Source: Hyaloperonospora brassicae
Lineage: Eukaryota; Oomycota; Peronosporomycetes; Peronosporales; Peronosporaceae
Assembly (NCBI GenBank): GCA_947650285.1
Contig: CANTFL010001459.1
Coordinates: forward strand, 1-64,000
Direction of reading: 5' to 3'
Length of the DNA stretch: 64,000 nucleotides
Shown: positions 1 to 11,823 of the stretch, piece after piece
How the letters are laid out: the number at the start of each line of letters is the position of its first letter
Numbering within the stretch: the stretch's first letter is position 1
The notes under the pieces: generated by a model
What the model was told of the DNA's origin: nothing
What the model saw: the letters and a program-made list of their open reading frames with translations, nothing else
Database searches by the model: none
Made by a program: the position numbers and the translations under genes

Positions 1-601
1 AGGACATTGGTTACAAGATCGCGAGGCAGCTCAAGTGGTCAGAAGATCTGGACAAGGAGTTCAAGACAAGACCGAGCAAGACTGAAGCGATCTACAGGGC
101 AGATCGGCACGTTTCATTTTGGCGAAACAAGCAACCGATCCACCCATATTGCGCACTTCCGGCAAGATCGGCCGATCCCGAGACTAGATCGGACCGATCC
201 CAACGCAAGATCGACGCAAGACAACTATTTGCTGAGTGAAGATTTCCGCACAGCGAAGACCCCGATCCCGACGACAAATCGAGATCGGTGTGATTCAAGA
301 TCGAGATCGCGACATCGCCTAAGAGTGACTGCCGCGACTCAAGATCAAGATCGCAGAACCCCCGTTCGTGGTGTGAAGATTTACGCACCGGAAGCGAACT
401 CTCAACCCAACCTCTCAGCGAGATCGACATCTCCCAAGGCCGTTATGAAGAGCTCAAGCCAGCCCAACCGACGGGTACACAAGGTGAGCACAAGGTTATA
501 CAGCAAGGCACGGATCGGAGTACCCCCTCCGTGAGTCGGCAAGTCTGGGCAAGTGGAAAATCGACACTCACTAAAGCAATTTTGTGATCGACTTCACCAC
601 A
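1..601 (+). mobile_element. Gypsy LTR fragment, inverted relative to the others
   Basis: This is the reverse complement of the first ~600 bp of the gypsy LTRs at 1040 and 24,487, and it is closer to the 24,487 subtype. It ends exactly at the LTR terminus CCACA (597-601). The sequence after it is copia pol. It is therefore the U5 end of the 3' LTR of a plus-strand gypsy element whose body lies left of the window, inserted in a copia RT region. The open frame at 7-534 is LTR sequence and has no recognisable protein domain. Confidence 0.8.
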
Positions 602-1039
602 GTTTCATTGAGTCCAACTCGGCGCAAATCGCCTTAAGACAATGTACTTGATCCAAACCGCCAACCGCATCTTGAAACGTTGTCAACTCGGACAAGTCAG
701 CACCTTCGACTGCATTAGCACTTTCTTGCCAAAAGACTTGAGGAGAGTCATCATCGTCATCTTCGTCACCGCCTTTGTGCTCTTCGTCCAGATTGGCTCG
801 GGTTCTTGAACGCCGTTTTGCTTGCTGTGACTCAAAGTCATCTGCGCACTTGCTTCTTCCAACCCGGCCCCACTGCAAGCAGAAGGTGTCCGCTGATAGA
901 CTTGTTCATGGCTGTTTGAACGGATCTTGCGCTTGCCAGTTTGCTTGACTTGCATGGTGCCAGGCTCATCACTGATGTCCATCGAGTCGAAGTCCAACAC
1001 AGTGTCATCGACAACTTCTTGCGGCAGTACCGGTGAGAA
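602..1039 (-). pseudogene. Copia pol fragment, linker between integrase and RT
   Basis: The sequence is near-identical to 5996-6432 and 11,387-11,823. On the minus strand it encodes the acidic linker before copia RT (run GGDEDDDDDSPQVFW, then AICAELDSMK). Two overlapping frames are open (594-878 and 683-1090) because the real frame is broken. The left side is cut by the inverted gypsy LTR and the right side by the gypsy LTR at 1040, so no RT domain remains. Confidence 0.75.
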
Positions 1040-2880
1040 TGTGGTGAAGTCGATCTCACAAAATTGCTTGTGTGAGGGTCGATCTTCCACTTGCCCAGAC
1101 TTGCCGACTCACGGAGGGGGTACTCCGATCCGTGCCTTGCTGTATAGCCTTGTGCTCACCTTGTGTACCCGTCGGTTGGGCTGGCTTGAGCTCTTCGTAA
1201 TGGCCTTGGGAGATGTCGATCTCGCTGAGGGTTTGGGGTTGAGAGTTCGCTTCCGGTGCGGAAATCTTCACACCACGAACAGGGGTTCCGCGATCTTGGT
1301 CTTGAGTCACGGCGATCTCTATTTGGAGATGTCGCGATCTTGAACTTGGATCACATCGATCTCGATTCGTCCTCGGGGTCGGGGTCTTCGCTGTGCGGAA
1401 ATCTTCACTCAGCAAATAGTAGTCCTGCGTCGATCTTGCCTTGGGATCGGTCCGATCTGGTCTTGGGATCGACCGATTTTGCTGGAAGTGCGCAATGTGG
1501 CTAGATAGGTGTCCTATTTCGCCAAAATGGAACGTGCCAATCTGCCTTGTGGACCGCTTCGATCTTGCTCGGTCTCGTCTTGAACTCCTTGTCCAGATCT
1601 TCTGACCACTTGAGCCGTCTTGCGATCTTGTATCCAGTCCTTTTCCTTTGCTGCTGCTACCCTAGCAGTTGAGTTGAGTGTGAGTACTTGATCGATCCGG
1701 ACCCGATTGTCCGGGATCGCTCTTCTCGATCTTGGCCAACAACAATCCAAGATCGATCTTCAATGTCCTCGAATTACGCGAGCCTTAAGCCGCCGGGGAA
1801 GTCAAATCAATCTTGCCCGGAAAAGAAGGGAGGAACGCGCGTCGTGTGCAGAAGAAGTAGAGTTCAAGTCTGTTTATTTACCAACCAAATTACTAGCCAA
1901 CCTATATTTAAGCCTATTCCAAACTGTAGGTCACTCTCCAAACCGATATCACCTTTAAGCTTGATCGCCCCCTTGAACACGTGTCGAAATTTCATTACCT
2001 GTACTCCAAAGATAGCGCCAACATCCCCGATATCGTACCTAAACACCAAACGAGGACCAAATCCCAAACACGGTATCAAATTCCCATTTTTGGTATCAGA
2101 GAGCCCGAAATAGTACTCAAATACCAAATGTGTCTAAATCCATTTTGCGACGTCAATTCGACCGGATTCCACTGGCTCTTTCGGTCTGAACTTTTGGGAC
2201 ATCCCTCATGGACCTTCCACAAGCATGTATATCACAATACAATAGCTCCATCATCGATATATCCATAATCAGCAGGGAACATGGCCGATCTGATGCCCAA
2301 TTCGAGATCGTTGGGGATCGACACGGTACAATTCAACAGTAGATATCCATCTGTTCATTGTACGTGCTCCAATATCATCCTTCAGGGTTTATCTGGTCCA
2401 CGAGACTCTCCACATATCTTAGAATAGCTCCCTGGACTCCCACGAATATTCACACTTCCAGATCGGGCTATAATTAACCAAAATCAGTACTCCCGTTGTG
2501 AGACCGGTAAAGAGTGTCACCGATCTGCCGGATGTTACACCTCCGTCACACAGTCATATCGCACCACCTGGTCCCAGATGTACCTTTGGCAATCATATAT
2601 ATCTGCGACTCGTCCCAGATTGGTCCATTGTAATCATCCCTTTCTGCTCTTCGTCCCAGATTAGTCCATTGTAATCATCCCTTTCTGCTCCTCGTCCCAA
2701 ATCATTCCATGTCCATCAGTCTGGCGACAGTTGGATGGGATCGCTGATCCCCGTTGGAACCATCTTTCATCTCCTATTGGATCGCTAGATCGCTTGGTGC
2801 CGTTTTCCGCCAGTAGGTGACGTCTTAATTGGGTGGTCCCCGATCCACGTTCCTAAAATTCGATTAGTCACTTTGCCACA
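1040..2880 (-). mobile_element. Gypsy LTR, copy 1
   Basis: The 1841-bp LTR starts TGTGG and ends CCACA, a 5-bp terminal inverted repeat. The left edge is set by the switch from copia linker to sequence shared with the complete element at 24,487. On the right it is followed by a pyrimidine-rich tract (ACCGCCCCCT), the complement of a polypurine tract, which fits a minus-strand 3' LTR. The left 700 bp are strikingly rich in GATC. The small open frames inside show no domain. Confidence 0.85.
2611..2708. repeat. 41-bp tandem repeat in the gypsy LTR
   Basis: CGTCCCAGATTGGTCCATTG recurs at 2611, 2652 and (shortened) 2693, a period of 41 bp over about 2.4 copies. It lies in the U3 part of the minus-strand LTR and recurs at 8004 and 13,393. 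A looser version lies near 26,035-26,135. Short direct repeats in U3 are often enhancers; that role is not shown here. Confidence 0.7.
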
Positions 2881-2925
2881 ACCGCCCCCTGTACTGAAGT
2901 CCTTTGTACAGCAATCGGCTTCCAT

Positions 2926-4268
2926 TTGTCACTCATCAACTTCGATCCAAGCACTCAAGTCCGTCTCATGGCCTCTCCGACGCGTCTCCCCACCTCGCCG
3001 ATCTCTTCAGAAGGCTTCACCGTGCGTCTGTCTCCAGATCGCGATCCGTCGCCCAGATCGCCAGATCACGGAGGGCATACTCCCATAGTTCCAGATCGAC
3101 CCGAGTTCTCCAATCCTCCCGGCCCGGGTGGATCGCTATCGACCCTCACGGGATCGACAGATCACCCACCGGAGCTAAGCTCGTCCCACGGATCGACAGA
3201 TCACATCGACGCGTCTAGGCTAGACACCTTATTTGCTGTAGCGTCTCGTAGTGACATCGCTTCGATCGTGAACACCGCAGTTAACGTTCCGAGGGTGTCT
3301 GCGGAAGACGTGCGTACCACTATGGCTACTATCTCCTATTTGTGGGATCGAGAGGTCACTTTCTCCAGTCAAGCGGATACAATTCACGCGCTTCAGCAGT
3401 CGTACCGAGAGGCTGTTGCACGGGGAGGTCGCTTGCAAGAGGAGATCGACTCTCTGCATAGATCGGCCGCTCCCTTTGTCTCCTTCGTCCAGCGTCGGTA
3501 CGATTAGATGCAAAGTCAATACGTCAACACCGCACACTCTTGAGCGAATGCAAGCTGTCCTTGACGACCACTTGAGATCAATCGGCGCAGGTTCTTCATC
3601 TGCAGGAGTTGTTACAAGCCGAAGATCGAGATCGGTCCAGCCTGGAGCGGCAGATGCACACTTTGGAGGCTCAGGTCCAGTCTCTCCAAGCCGATCACGA
3701 TATCCTCCAACAGCAACATAGCCAGCTGACCTCCGACAAGTCTCTCCTTGAAGCAGAAGTTTTAAGGTTGAAAGGAGAGCTGGGTCGGTCCCAAGCGGAG
3801 GTCGAAGAAGGCCTGGCTGCACTCAGCGATCTCATACAGCAAGCGGATTATTTGACTCCTTTGGAAGGTCAGCTGACACATTCACAGGTCGAGAATATTA
3901 ACCTCCGTCGTCAGCTTGAGGACTATACCAAGATACACGACCGGTTAAGGTTGGTGGATCAGGATCGGGATCGGGACGTATCAGAATATCGGACTCTCCT
4001 CGACACACTTAATAGTGCCATACTCGGGTCCCGGTCGTCTACGTTGGTCACTCGGCCGACGCCCAGGAGGGCTACCTCGGCCGGATCGGCCCCTGCTTCC
4101 GTTGCCCAAGGGCCGGGATCGCCTGCTCTCAGTCCCAGATCGAGATCGTCTACCCCGCCTGCCAAGCGTCAGCGTATTCCACCGAGGTCACGGTCCAGGG
4201 GTTCTTCCGCAACCCGATCAGGTTCCCGGTCACTGTCGTTGAACCCTGTTGAAAAGTGCGAAGCTTGA
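2926..4268 (+). pseudogene. Gypsy antisense ORF, truncated copy 1 (coiled-coil protein)
   Basis: Two plus-strand ORFs (2926-3507, 193 residues; 3609-4268, 219 residues) are parts of one broken frame. A likely start is the Met at 2968 (MASPTRLPTSP). The first part is Ser/Pro/Asp-rich, then contains a helical segment (IHALQQSYREAV). The second has heptad-like Leu/Gln coiled-coil sequence (LERQMHTLEAQVQSL) and a basic Ser/Arg tail (TPPAKRQRIPPRSRS). It is interrupted at 4247 by a copia LTR, where the last codons read into the LTR. It lies antisense to the gypsy genes, beside the 3' LTR. I cannot assign a function. Confidence 0.65.
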
Positions 4269-4525
4269 CGACCGAAACTGGGAAGGGTGCTGGGAGTCCA
4301 CTCGGAAGACCGGAGAATACACTTGGGGGCAGTTGATGGAAGATTGGAAAGTGATTGATTATCGGAGCTTATCTGCCTACGCCCTGATTAATATGTGTAC
4401 ACATATAAATCAGTCGGCGCGTCTAATCACCCTACTCGTCTAATCATTCCTGCGTAATCACCGACGTAAAAATATCCCGTAAAAATTACACCTTAGAGTT
4501 CGAGTTGTTACGGTAACCTTCAATA
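4247..4525 (-). mobile_element. Copia LTR, inserted in the gypsy antisense ORF
   Basis: The 279-bp LTR starts TGTTGAAAAG and ends CCTTCAATA, a decayed inverted terminus (the satellite family ends CAACA). It is followed by the pyrimidine-rich CGCCCCCTC, a polypurine tract on the minus strand, and then RNase H. An uninterrupted version of the target lies near 15,050, where the antisense ORF runs on after GTTGAACCC. Confidence 0.8.
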
Positions 4526-4532
4526 CGCCCCC

Positions 4533-5069
4533 TCAATCCGAACTCGCACGGATGCCGAGAGCTGTCGTCAATTCCTTGTGACGAGGTCCCGAAAGTACAT
4601 TGGTCATGACATCCGCCATCATCACGGAAGGCTCGCAATGCACGAGCTTCACTTCACCGCGCTTGACCTCATCACGGATGCAATTGTACTTGATGTCGAT
4701 GTGCTTGGCGCGGCCATGGTTCACCGGATTCTTCGTCATCTTGATGCACGACTGGTTGTCTTCACGGATGACGAGGTCCGGTCCTGACTCGTTTGCGGCC
4801 GCCAAAATCTTACATAGCAGGCGACGGATCCACTTGCCTTCTTGGATGGTCAGACTGAGCGCGATGTACTCCGCTTCACTCGTCGACAGCGACACACTTG
4901 ACTGCTTCTTGCTTTCCCAGCTCACCGGATCACCCATGAGCATGAATGCGTATCCCGAAGTCGACTTGCGATCAGCATGGTCGCCGGCCCAGTCCGCGTC
5001 CGAGTAGCCGCAGAAGTCAATCTTGTCGCCGGACTTGAAGCAGATGCCATGCGATTTGGTTCCTTGCAA
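4533..5069 (-). pseudogene. Copia RNase H domain, copy 1
   Basis: The ORF of 178 residues has the Ty1/copia RNase H signature: GYSDADWAGD, STSEAEYIALS and REDNQSCIKM carry the acidic residues, and HIDIKYNCIRDEV follows. It forms the C-terminus of copia pol and stops next to the 3' LTR. It is separated from RT by a one-base frameshift just after the METPRPSTG end of the RT frame. The domain itself is intact but cannot be made as part of a full polyprotein. Confidence 0.85.
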
Positions 5070-5092
5070 GTATCGCAGAATACGCTTGACCG

Positions 5093-6020
5093 CTATCCAG
5101 TGCTCGGCCTGGGGGTTTCCATGAAGCGCGACACGTAGCTCACAGCAAAAGCAATGTCCGGTCGTGTCGCGGTTATCAAGTGCATTAAGGCACTCACTGC
5201 TTCACAAAACGGAGCGTCGATCTTGGTCGATGCGTTACTTGGTGTGAGTCTAGAGCTGATGTCCGTCGGGCTGATGACAGCTTTGCAATCGCTCATCCCG
5301 AACCGCTTGAGAACATCGTCCACATAGCGTCGCTGGCACATTGTCACACTCCCGTCTTCGTTGTTCACCAGCTCGATACCCAGCACAAACGCACACTTGC
5401 CGCTGTCAGTCATCTCGAAGCGCGTCTTCAAGTCGCTCTTGGTGCGCGCAATCATTTCGGTCGAGCTGCCGGTCACCAACACATCATCGACGTAGACCAG
5501 CAATAGCACGCACTCACCGTTTGCAATCTTGAGATAAAGACAAGGGTCAAATTCGGACACTTAAAATCCGATGGAGCAGACGAACTCATGGAAAGTCTTT
5601 GGTTCATACCCGTGAAGCTTGTTTTAGTCTATAGATTGCTTTCACCAGTTCGAAGCAGTCACAGTATTCATCGACTTCGACATCCTCTGGGACCGCGCAA
5701 AACACTTGTTCCTTCATTTCACCGTACAGGAAAGCTGTCACCACGTCCAGTTGTCCCAGCGTCCAGTCAAAGTATTTCGTGATCGCGATCACCATGCGGA
5801 GCGTCACATACTTGACAACTGGCGAGAACGTCTCCGTGAAGTCAATTCCATATCTTTGCTTATACCCTTTTGCCACGAGACGCGCCTTGTATTTTGCAAT
5901 CGACCCATCAGCCTTGCGCTTGATCTTAAACACCCATTTGGTGCCGATGGTGTGCTGTCCAGCTGGTAGCTTGGTCGCTCGAAACACGCCCGTAGTTTCA
6001 TTAAGTCCAACTCGGCGCAA
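5093..6020 (-). pseudogene. Copia reverse transcriptase, copy 1
   Basis: Two frames carry RT. 5604-6020 has the N-terminal half (TKWVFKIKRK, YKARLVAKGYKQ, catalytic QLDVVTAFLYGE). 5093-5560 has the palm motif LLLVYVDDVLV, so the YVDD box is intact here, unlike in the other near-identical copies. The frames are split at about 5565-5605 by a lost base and a stop. RT_LTR_2-type sequence continues to SALMHLITATRPDIA. The same frameshifts occur in copies at 10.5, 28.6 and 32.9 kb. Confidence 0.85.
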
Positions 6021-6432
6021 ATCGCCTTAAGACAATGTACTTGATCCAAACCGCCAACCGCATCTTGAAACGTTGTCAGCTCGGACAAGTCAGCACCTTC
6101 GACTGCATTAGCACTTTCTTGCCAAAAGACTTGAGGAGAGTCATCATCGTCATCTTCGTCACCGCCTTTGTGCTCTTCGTCCAGATTGGCTCGGGTTCTT
6201 GAACGCCGTTTTGCTTGCTGTGACTCAAAGTCATCTGCGCACTTGCTTCTTCCAACCCGGCCCCACTGCAAGCAGAAGGTGTCCGCTGATAGACTTGTTC
6301 ATGGCTGTTTGAACGGATCTTGCGCTTGCCAGTTTGCTTGACTTGCATGGTGCCAGGCTCATCACTGATGTCCATCGAGTCGAAGTCCAACACAGTGTCA
6401 TCGACAACTTCTTGCGGCAGTACCGGTGAGAA
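6021..6432 (-). pseudogene. Copia linker before RT, unit 1
   Basis: This is an acidic, low-complexity linker (GGDEDDDDD, ELTTFQDAVGGLDQ) of the kind between copia integrase and RT. Frames 5804-6271 and 6076-6483 overlap because the real frame is shifted near 6000. The end at 6432 is cut exactly at the terminus of the next gypsy LTR. The ORF beginning at 6483 ([10 protein letters not shown]) starts inside that LTR and is a chance fusion. Confidence 0.7.
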
Positions 6433-8273
6433 TGTGGTGAAGTCGATCTCACAAAATTGCTTGTGTGAGGGTCGATCTTCCACTTGCCCAGACTTGCCGA
6501 CTCACGGAGGGGGTACTCCGATCCGTGCCTTGCTGTATAGCCTTGTGCTCACCTTGTGTACCCGTCGGTTGGGCTGGCTTGAGCTCTTCGTAATGGCCTT
6601 GGGAGATGTCGATCTCGCTGAGGGTTTGGGGTTGAGAGTTCGCTTCCGGTGCGGAAATCTTCACACCACGAACAGGGGTTCCGCGATCTTGGTCTTGAGT
6701 CACGGCGATCTCTATTTGGAGATGTCGCGATCTTGAACTTGGATCACATCGATCTCGATTCGTCCTCGGGGTCGGGGTCTTCGCTGTGCGGAAATCTTCA
6801 CTCAGCAAATAGTAGTCCTGCGTCGATCTTGCTTTGGGATCGGTCCGATCTGGTCTTGGGATCGGCCGATTTTGCTGGAAGTGCGCAATGTGGCTAGATA
6901 GGTGTCCTATTTCGCCAAAATGGAACGTGCCAATCTGCCTTGTGGGCCGCTTCGATCTTGCTCGGTCTCGTCTTGAACTCCTTGTCCAGATCTTCTGACC
7001 ACTTGAGCCGTCTTGCGATCTTGTATCCAGTCCTTTTCCTTTGCTGCTGCTACCCTAGCAGTTGAGTTGAGTGTGAGTACTTGATCGATCCGGACCCGAT
7101 TGTCCGGGATCGCTCTTCTCGATCTTGGCCAACAACAATCCAAGATCGATCTTCAATGTCCTCGAATTACGCGAGCCTTAAGCCGCCGGGGAAGTCAAAT
7201 CAATCTTGCCCGGAAAAGAAGGGAGGAACGCGCGTCGTGTGCAGAAGAAGTAGAGTTCAAGTCTGTTTATTTACCAACCAAATTACTAGCCAACCTATAT
7301 TTAAGCCTATTCCAAACTGTAGGTCACTCTCCAAACCGATATCACCTTTAAGCTTGATCGCCCCCTTGAACACGTGTCGAAATTTCATTACCTGTACTCC
7401 AAAGATAGCGCCAACATCCCCGATATCGTACCTAAACACCAAACGAGGACCAAATCCCAAACACGGTATCAAATTCCCATTTTTGGTATCAGAGAGCCCG
7501 AAATAGTACTCAAATACCAAATGTGTCTAAATCCATTTTGCGACGTCAATTCGACCGGATTCCACTGGCTCTTTCGGTCTGAACTTTTGGGACATCCCTC
7601 ATGGACCTTCCACAAGCATGTATATCACAATACAATAGCTCCATCATCGATATATCCATAATCAGCAGGGAACATGGCCGATCTGATGCCCAATTCGAGA
7701 TCGTTGGGGATCGACACGGTACAATTCAACAGTAGATATCCATCTGTTCATTGTACGTGCTCCAATATCATCCTTCAGGGTTTATCTGGTCCACGAGACT
7801 CTCCACATATCTTAGAATAGCTCCCTGGACTCCCACGAATATTCACACTTCCAGATCGGGCTATAATTAACCAAAATCAGTACTCCCGTTGTGAGACCGG
7901 TAAAGAGTGTCACCGATCTGCCGGATGTTACACCTCCGTCACACAGTCATATCGCACCACCTGGTCCCAGATGTACCTTTGGCAATCATATATATCTGCG
8001 ACTCGTCCCAGATTGGTCCATTGTAATCATCCCTTTCTGCTCTTCGTCCCAGATTAGTCCATTGTAATCATCCCTTTCTGCTCCTCGTCCCAAATCATTC
8101 CATGTCCATCAGTCTGGCGACAGTTGGATGGGATCGCTGATCCCCGTTGGAACCATCTTTCATCTCCTATTGGATCGCTAGATCGCTTGTTGCCGTTTTC
8201 CGCCAGTAGGTGACGTCTTAATTGGGTGGTCCCCGATCCACGTTCCTAAAATTCGATTAGTCACTTTGCCACA
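6433..8273 (-). mobile_element. Gypsy LTR, copy 2
   Basis: The 1841-bp LTR is nearly identical to copy 1, with the same TGTGG and CCACA ends and the same ACCGCCCCCT tract after it. Differences are scattered single bases (for example GCTTTGGG for GCCTTGGG near 6832). Confidence 0.85.
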
Positions 8274-8318
8274 ACCGCCCCCTGTACTGAAGTCCTTTGT
8301 ACAGCAATCGGCTTCCAT

Positions 8319-9661
8319 TTGTCACTCATCAACTTCGATCCAAGCACTCAAGTCCGTCTCATGGCCTCTCCGACGCGTCTCCCCACCTCGCCGATCTCTT
8401 CAGAAGGCTTCACCGTGCGTCTGTCTCCAGATCGCGATCCGTCGCCCAGATCGCCAGATCACGGAGGGCATACTCCCATAGTTCCAGATCGACCCGAGTT
8501 CTCCAATCCTCCCGGCCCGGGTGGATCGCTATCGACCCTCACGGGATCGACAGATCACCCACCGGAGCTAAGCTCGTCCCACGGATCGACAGATCACATC
8601 GACGCGTCTAGGCTAGACACCTTATTTGCTGTAGCGTCTCGTAGTGACATCGCTTCGATCGTGAACACCGCAGTTAACGTTCCGAGGGTGTCTGCGGAAG
8701 ACGTGCGTACCACTATGGCTACTATCTCCTATTTGTGGGATCGAGAGGTCACTTTCTCCAGTCAAGCGGATACAATTCACGCGCTTCAGCAGTCGTACCG
8801 AGAGGCTGTTGCACGGGGAGGTCGCTTGCAAGAGGAGATCGACTCTCTGCATAGATCGGCCGCTCCCTTTGTCTCCTTCGTCCAGCGTCGGTACGATTAG
8901 ATGCAAAGTCAATACGTCAACACCGCACACTCTTGAGCGAATGCAAGCTGTCCTTGACGACCACTTGAGATCAACCGGCGCAGGTTCTTCATCTGCAGGA
9001 GTTGTTACAAGCCGAAGATCGAGATCGGTCCAGCCTGGAGCGGCAGATGCACACTTTGGAGGCTCAGGTCCAGTCTCTCCAAGCCGATCACGATATCCTC
9101 CAACAGCAACATAGCCAGCTGACCTCCGACAAGTCTCTCCTTGAAGCAGAAGTTTTAAGGTTGAAAGGAGAGCTGGGTCGGTCCCAAGCGGAGGTCGAAG
9201 AAGGCCTGGCTGCACTCAGCGATCTCATACAGCAAGCGGATTATTTGACTCCTTTGGAAGGTCAGCTGACACATTCACAGGTCGAGAATATTAACCTCCG
9301 TCGTCAGCTTGAGGACTATACCAAGATACACGACCGGTTAAGGTTGGTGGAGCAGGATCGGGATCGGGACGTATCAGAACATCGGACTCTCCTCGACACA
9401 CTTAATAGTGCCATACTCGGGTCCCGGTCGTCTACGTTGGTCACTCGGCCGACGCCCAGGAGGGCTACCTCGGCCGGATCGGCCCCTGCTTCCGTTGCCC
9501 AAGGGCCGGGATCGCCTGCTCTCAGTCCCAGATCGAGATCGTCTACCCCGCCTGCCAAGCGTCAGCGTATTCCACCGAGGTCACGGTACAGGGGTTCTTC
9601 CGCAACCCGATCAGGTTCCCGGTCACTGTCGTTGAACCCTGTTGAAAAGTGCGAAGCTTGA
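8319..9661 (+). pseudogene. Gypsy antisense ORF, truncated copy 2
   Basis: ORFs 8319-8900 and 9002-9661 repeat the arrangement of copy 1, with the same internal stop and frameshift and truncation by a copia LTR at 9640. Residue differences are few (EQDRDRDVSEH for DQDRDRDVSEY; RYRGSS for RSRGSS). Confidence 0.65.
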
Positions 9662-9916
9662 CGACCGAAACTGGGAAGGATGCTGGGAGTCCACTCGGAA
9701 GACCGGAGAATACACTTGGGCAGTTGATGGAAGATTGGAAAGTGATTGATTATCGGAGCTTATCTGCCTACGCCCTGATTAATATGTGTACACATATAAA
9801 TCAGTCGGCGCGTCTAATCACCCTACTCGTCTAATCATTCCTGCGTAATCACCGACGTAAAAATATCCCGTAAAAATTACACCTTAGAGTTCGAGTTGTT
9901 ACGGTAACCTTCAATA
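9640..9916 (-). mobile_element. Copia LTR, copy 2
   Basis: The 277-bp LTR runs from TGTTGAAAAG to CTTCAATA. It is two bases shorter than the copy at 4247 because one GG pair is missing near 9720. RNase H follows directly. Confidence 0.8.
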
Positions 9917-9923
9917 CGCCCCC

Positions 9924-10460
9924 TCAATCCGAACTCGCACGGATGCCGAGAGCTGTCGTCAATTCCTTGTGACGAGGTCCCGAAAGTCCATTGGTCATGA
10001 CATCCGCCATCATCACGGAAGGCTCGCAATGCACGAGCTTCACTTCACCGCGCTTGACCTCATCACGGATGCAATTGTACTTGATGTCGATGTGCTTGGC
10101 GCGGCCATGGTTCACCGGATTCTTCGTCATCTTGATGCACGACTGGTTGTCTTCACGGATGACGAGGTCCGGTCCTGACTCGTTTGCGGCCGCCAAAATC
10201 TTACATAGCAGGCGACGGATCCACTTGCCTTCTTGGATGGTCAGACTGAGCGCGATGTACTCCGCTTCACTCGTCGACAGCGACACACTTGACTGCTTCT
10301 TGCTTTCCCAGCTCACCGGATCACCCATGAGCATGAATGCGTATCCCGAAGTCGACTTGCGATCAGCATGGTCGCCGGCCCAGTCCGCGTCCGAGTAGCC
10401 GCAGAAGTCAATCTTGTCGCCGGACTTGAAGCAGATGCCATGCGATTCGGTTCCTTGCAA
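9924..10460 (-). pseudogene. Copia RNase H domain, copy 2
   Basis: The 178-residue ORF has all acidic motif residues of the family and differs from copy 1 at two residues (TES for TKS; TNGL for TNVL). TNGL is the state found in the more complete copia at 28 kb. Confidence 0.85.
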
Positions 10461-10483
10461 GTATCGCAGAATACGCTTGACCG

Positions 10484-11411
10484 CTATCCAGTGCTCGGCC
10501 TGGGGGTTTCCATGAAGCGCGACACGTAGCTCACAGCAAAAGCAATGTCCGGTCGTGTCGCGGTTATCAAGTGCATTAAGGCACTCACTGCTTCACAAAA
10601 CGGAGCGTCGATCTTGGTCGATGCGTTACTTGGTGTGAGTCTAGAGCTGATGTCCGTCGGGCTGATGACAGCTTTGCAATCGCTCATCCCGAACCGCTTG
10701 AGAACATCGTCCACATAGCGTCGCTGGCACATTGTCACACTCCCGTCTTCGTTGTTCACCAGCTCGATACCCAGCACAAACGCACACTTGCCGCTGTCAG
10801 TCATCTCGAAGCGCGTCTTCAAGTCGCTCTTGGTGTGCGAAATCATTTCGGACGAGCTGCCAGTCACTAACACATCACCGACGTAGACCAGCAATAGCAC
10901 GCACTCACCGTTTGCAATCTTGAGATAAAGACAAGGGTCAAATTCGGACACTCAAAATCCGATGGAGCAGACGAACTCATGGAAAGTCTTTGGTTCATAC
11001 CCGTGAAGCTTGTTTTAGTCTATAGATTGCTTTCACCAGTTCGAAGCAGTCACAGTATTCATCGACTTCGACATCCTCTGGGACCGCGCAAAACACTTGT
11101 TCCTTCATTTCACCGTATAGGAAAGCTGTCACCACGTCCAGTTGTCCCAGCGTCCAGTCAAAGTATTTCGTGATCGCGATCACCATGCGGAGCGTCACAT
11201 ACTTGACAACTGGCGAGAACGTCTCCGTGAAGTCAATTCCATATCTTTGCTTATACCCTTTTGCCACGAGACGCGCCTTGTATTTTTCAATCGACCCATC
11301 AGCCTTGCGCTTGATCTTAAACACCCATTTGGTGCCGATGGTGTGCTGTCCAGCTGGTAGCTTGGTCGCTCGAAACACGCCCGTAGTTTCATTGAGTCCA
11401 ACTCGGCGCAA
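10484..11411 (-). pseudogene. Copia reverse transcriptase, copy 2, catalytic box changed
   Basis: The RT halves lie in frames 10,995-11,411 and 10,484-10,951. The palm box reads YVGD instead of YVDD, which removes one of the two metal-binding aspartates and should abolish polymerase activity. The same change, together with the SSSEMISHTK stretch, occurs in the copies at 28.6 and 32.9 kb but not at 5.1 kb. Confidence 0.85.
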
Positions 11412-11823
11412 ATCGCCTTAAGACAATGTACTTGATCCAAACCGCCAATCGCATCTTGAAACGTTGTCAGCTCGGACAAGTCAGCACCTTCGACTGCATT
11501 AGCACTTTCTTGCCAAAAGACTTGAGGAGAGTCATCATCGTCATCTTCGTCACCGCCTTTGTGCTCTTCGTCCAGATTGGCTCGGGTTCTTGAACGCCGT
11601 TTTGCTTGCTGTGACTCAAAGTCATCTGCGCACTTGCTTCTTCCAACCCGGCCCCACTGCAAGCAGAAGGTGTCCGCTGATAGACTTGTTCATGGCTGTT
11701 TGAACGGATCTTGCGCTTGCCAGTTTGCTTGACTTGCATGGTGCCAGGCTCATCACTGATGTCCATCGAGTCGAAGTCCAACACAGTGTCATCGACAACT
11801 TCTTGCGGCAGTACCGGTGAGAA
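11412..11823 (-). pseudogene. Copia linker before RT, unit 2
   Basis: The acidic linker is as in unit 1 (FQDAIGGLDQ here, AVGG there). It ends exactly at the TGTGG terminus of the third gypsy LTR at 11,824. Confidence 0.7.

Noticed and set aside
683..1090. [13 protein letters not shown]... joined to copia sequence, also at 6076 and 11,467
   Set aside because: It starts in the gypsy LTR and runs into copia linker in the wrong phase; a chance fusion created by insertion.
1688..2268. Short ORFs in the gypsy LTRs (141, 83, 87 and 95 residues), repeated in each copy
   Set aside because: They repeat only because the LTRs do; they are not kept in the diverged LTRs and show no domain.
3229..3822. 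Minus-strand ORF of 197 residues opposite the antisense ORF (also at 8622 and 14,063)
   Set aside because: Shadow of the plus-strand coding sequence with no recognisable motif.
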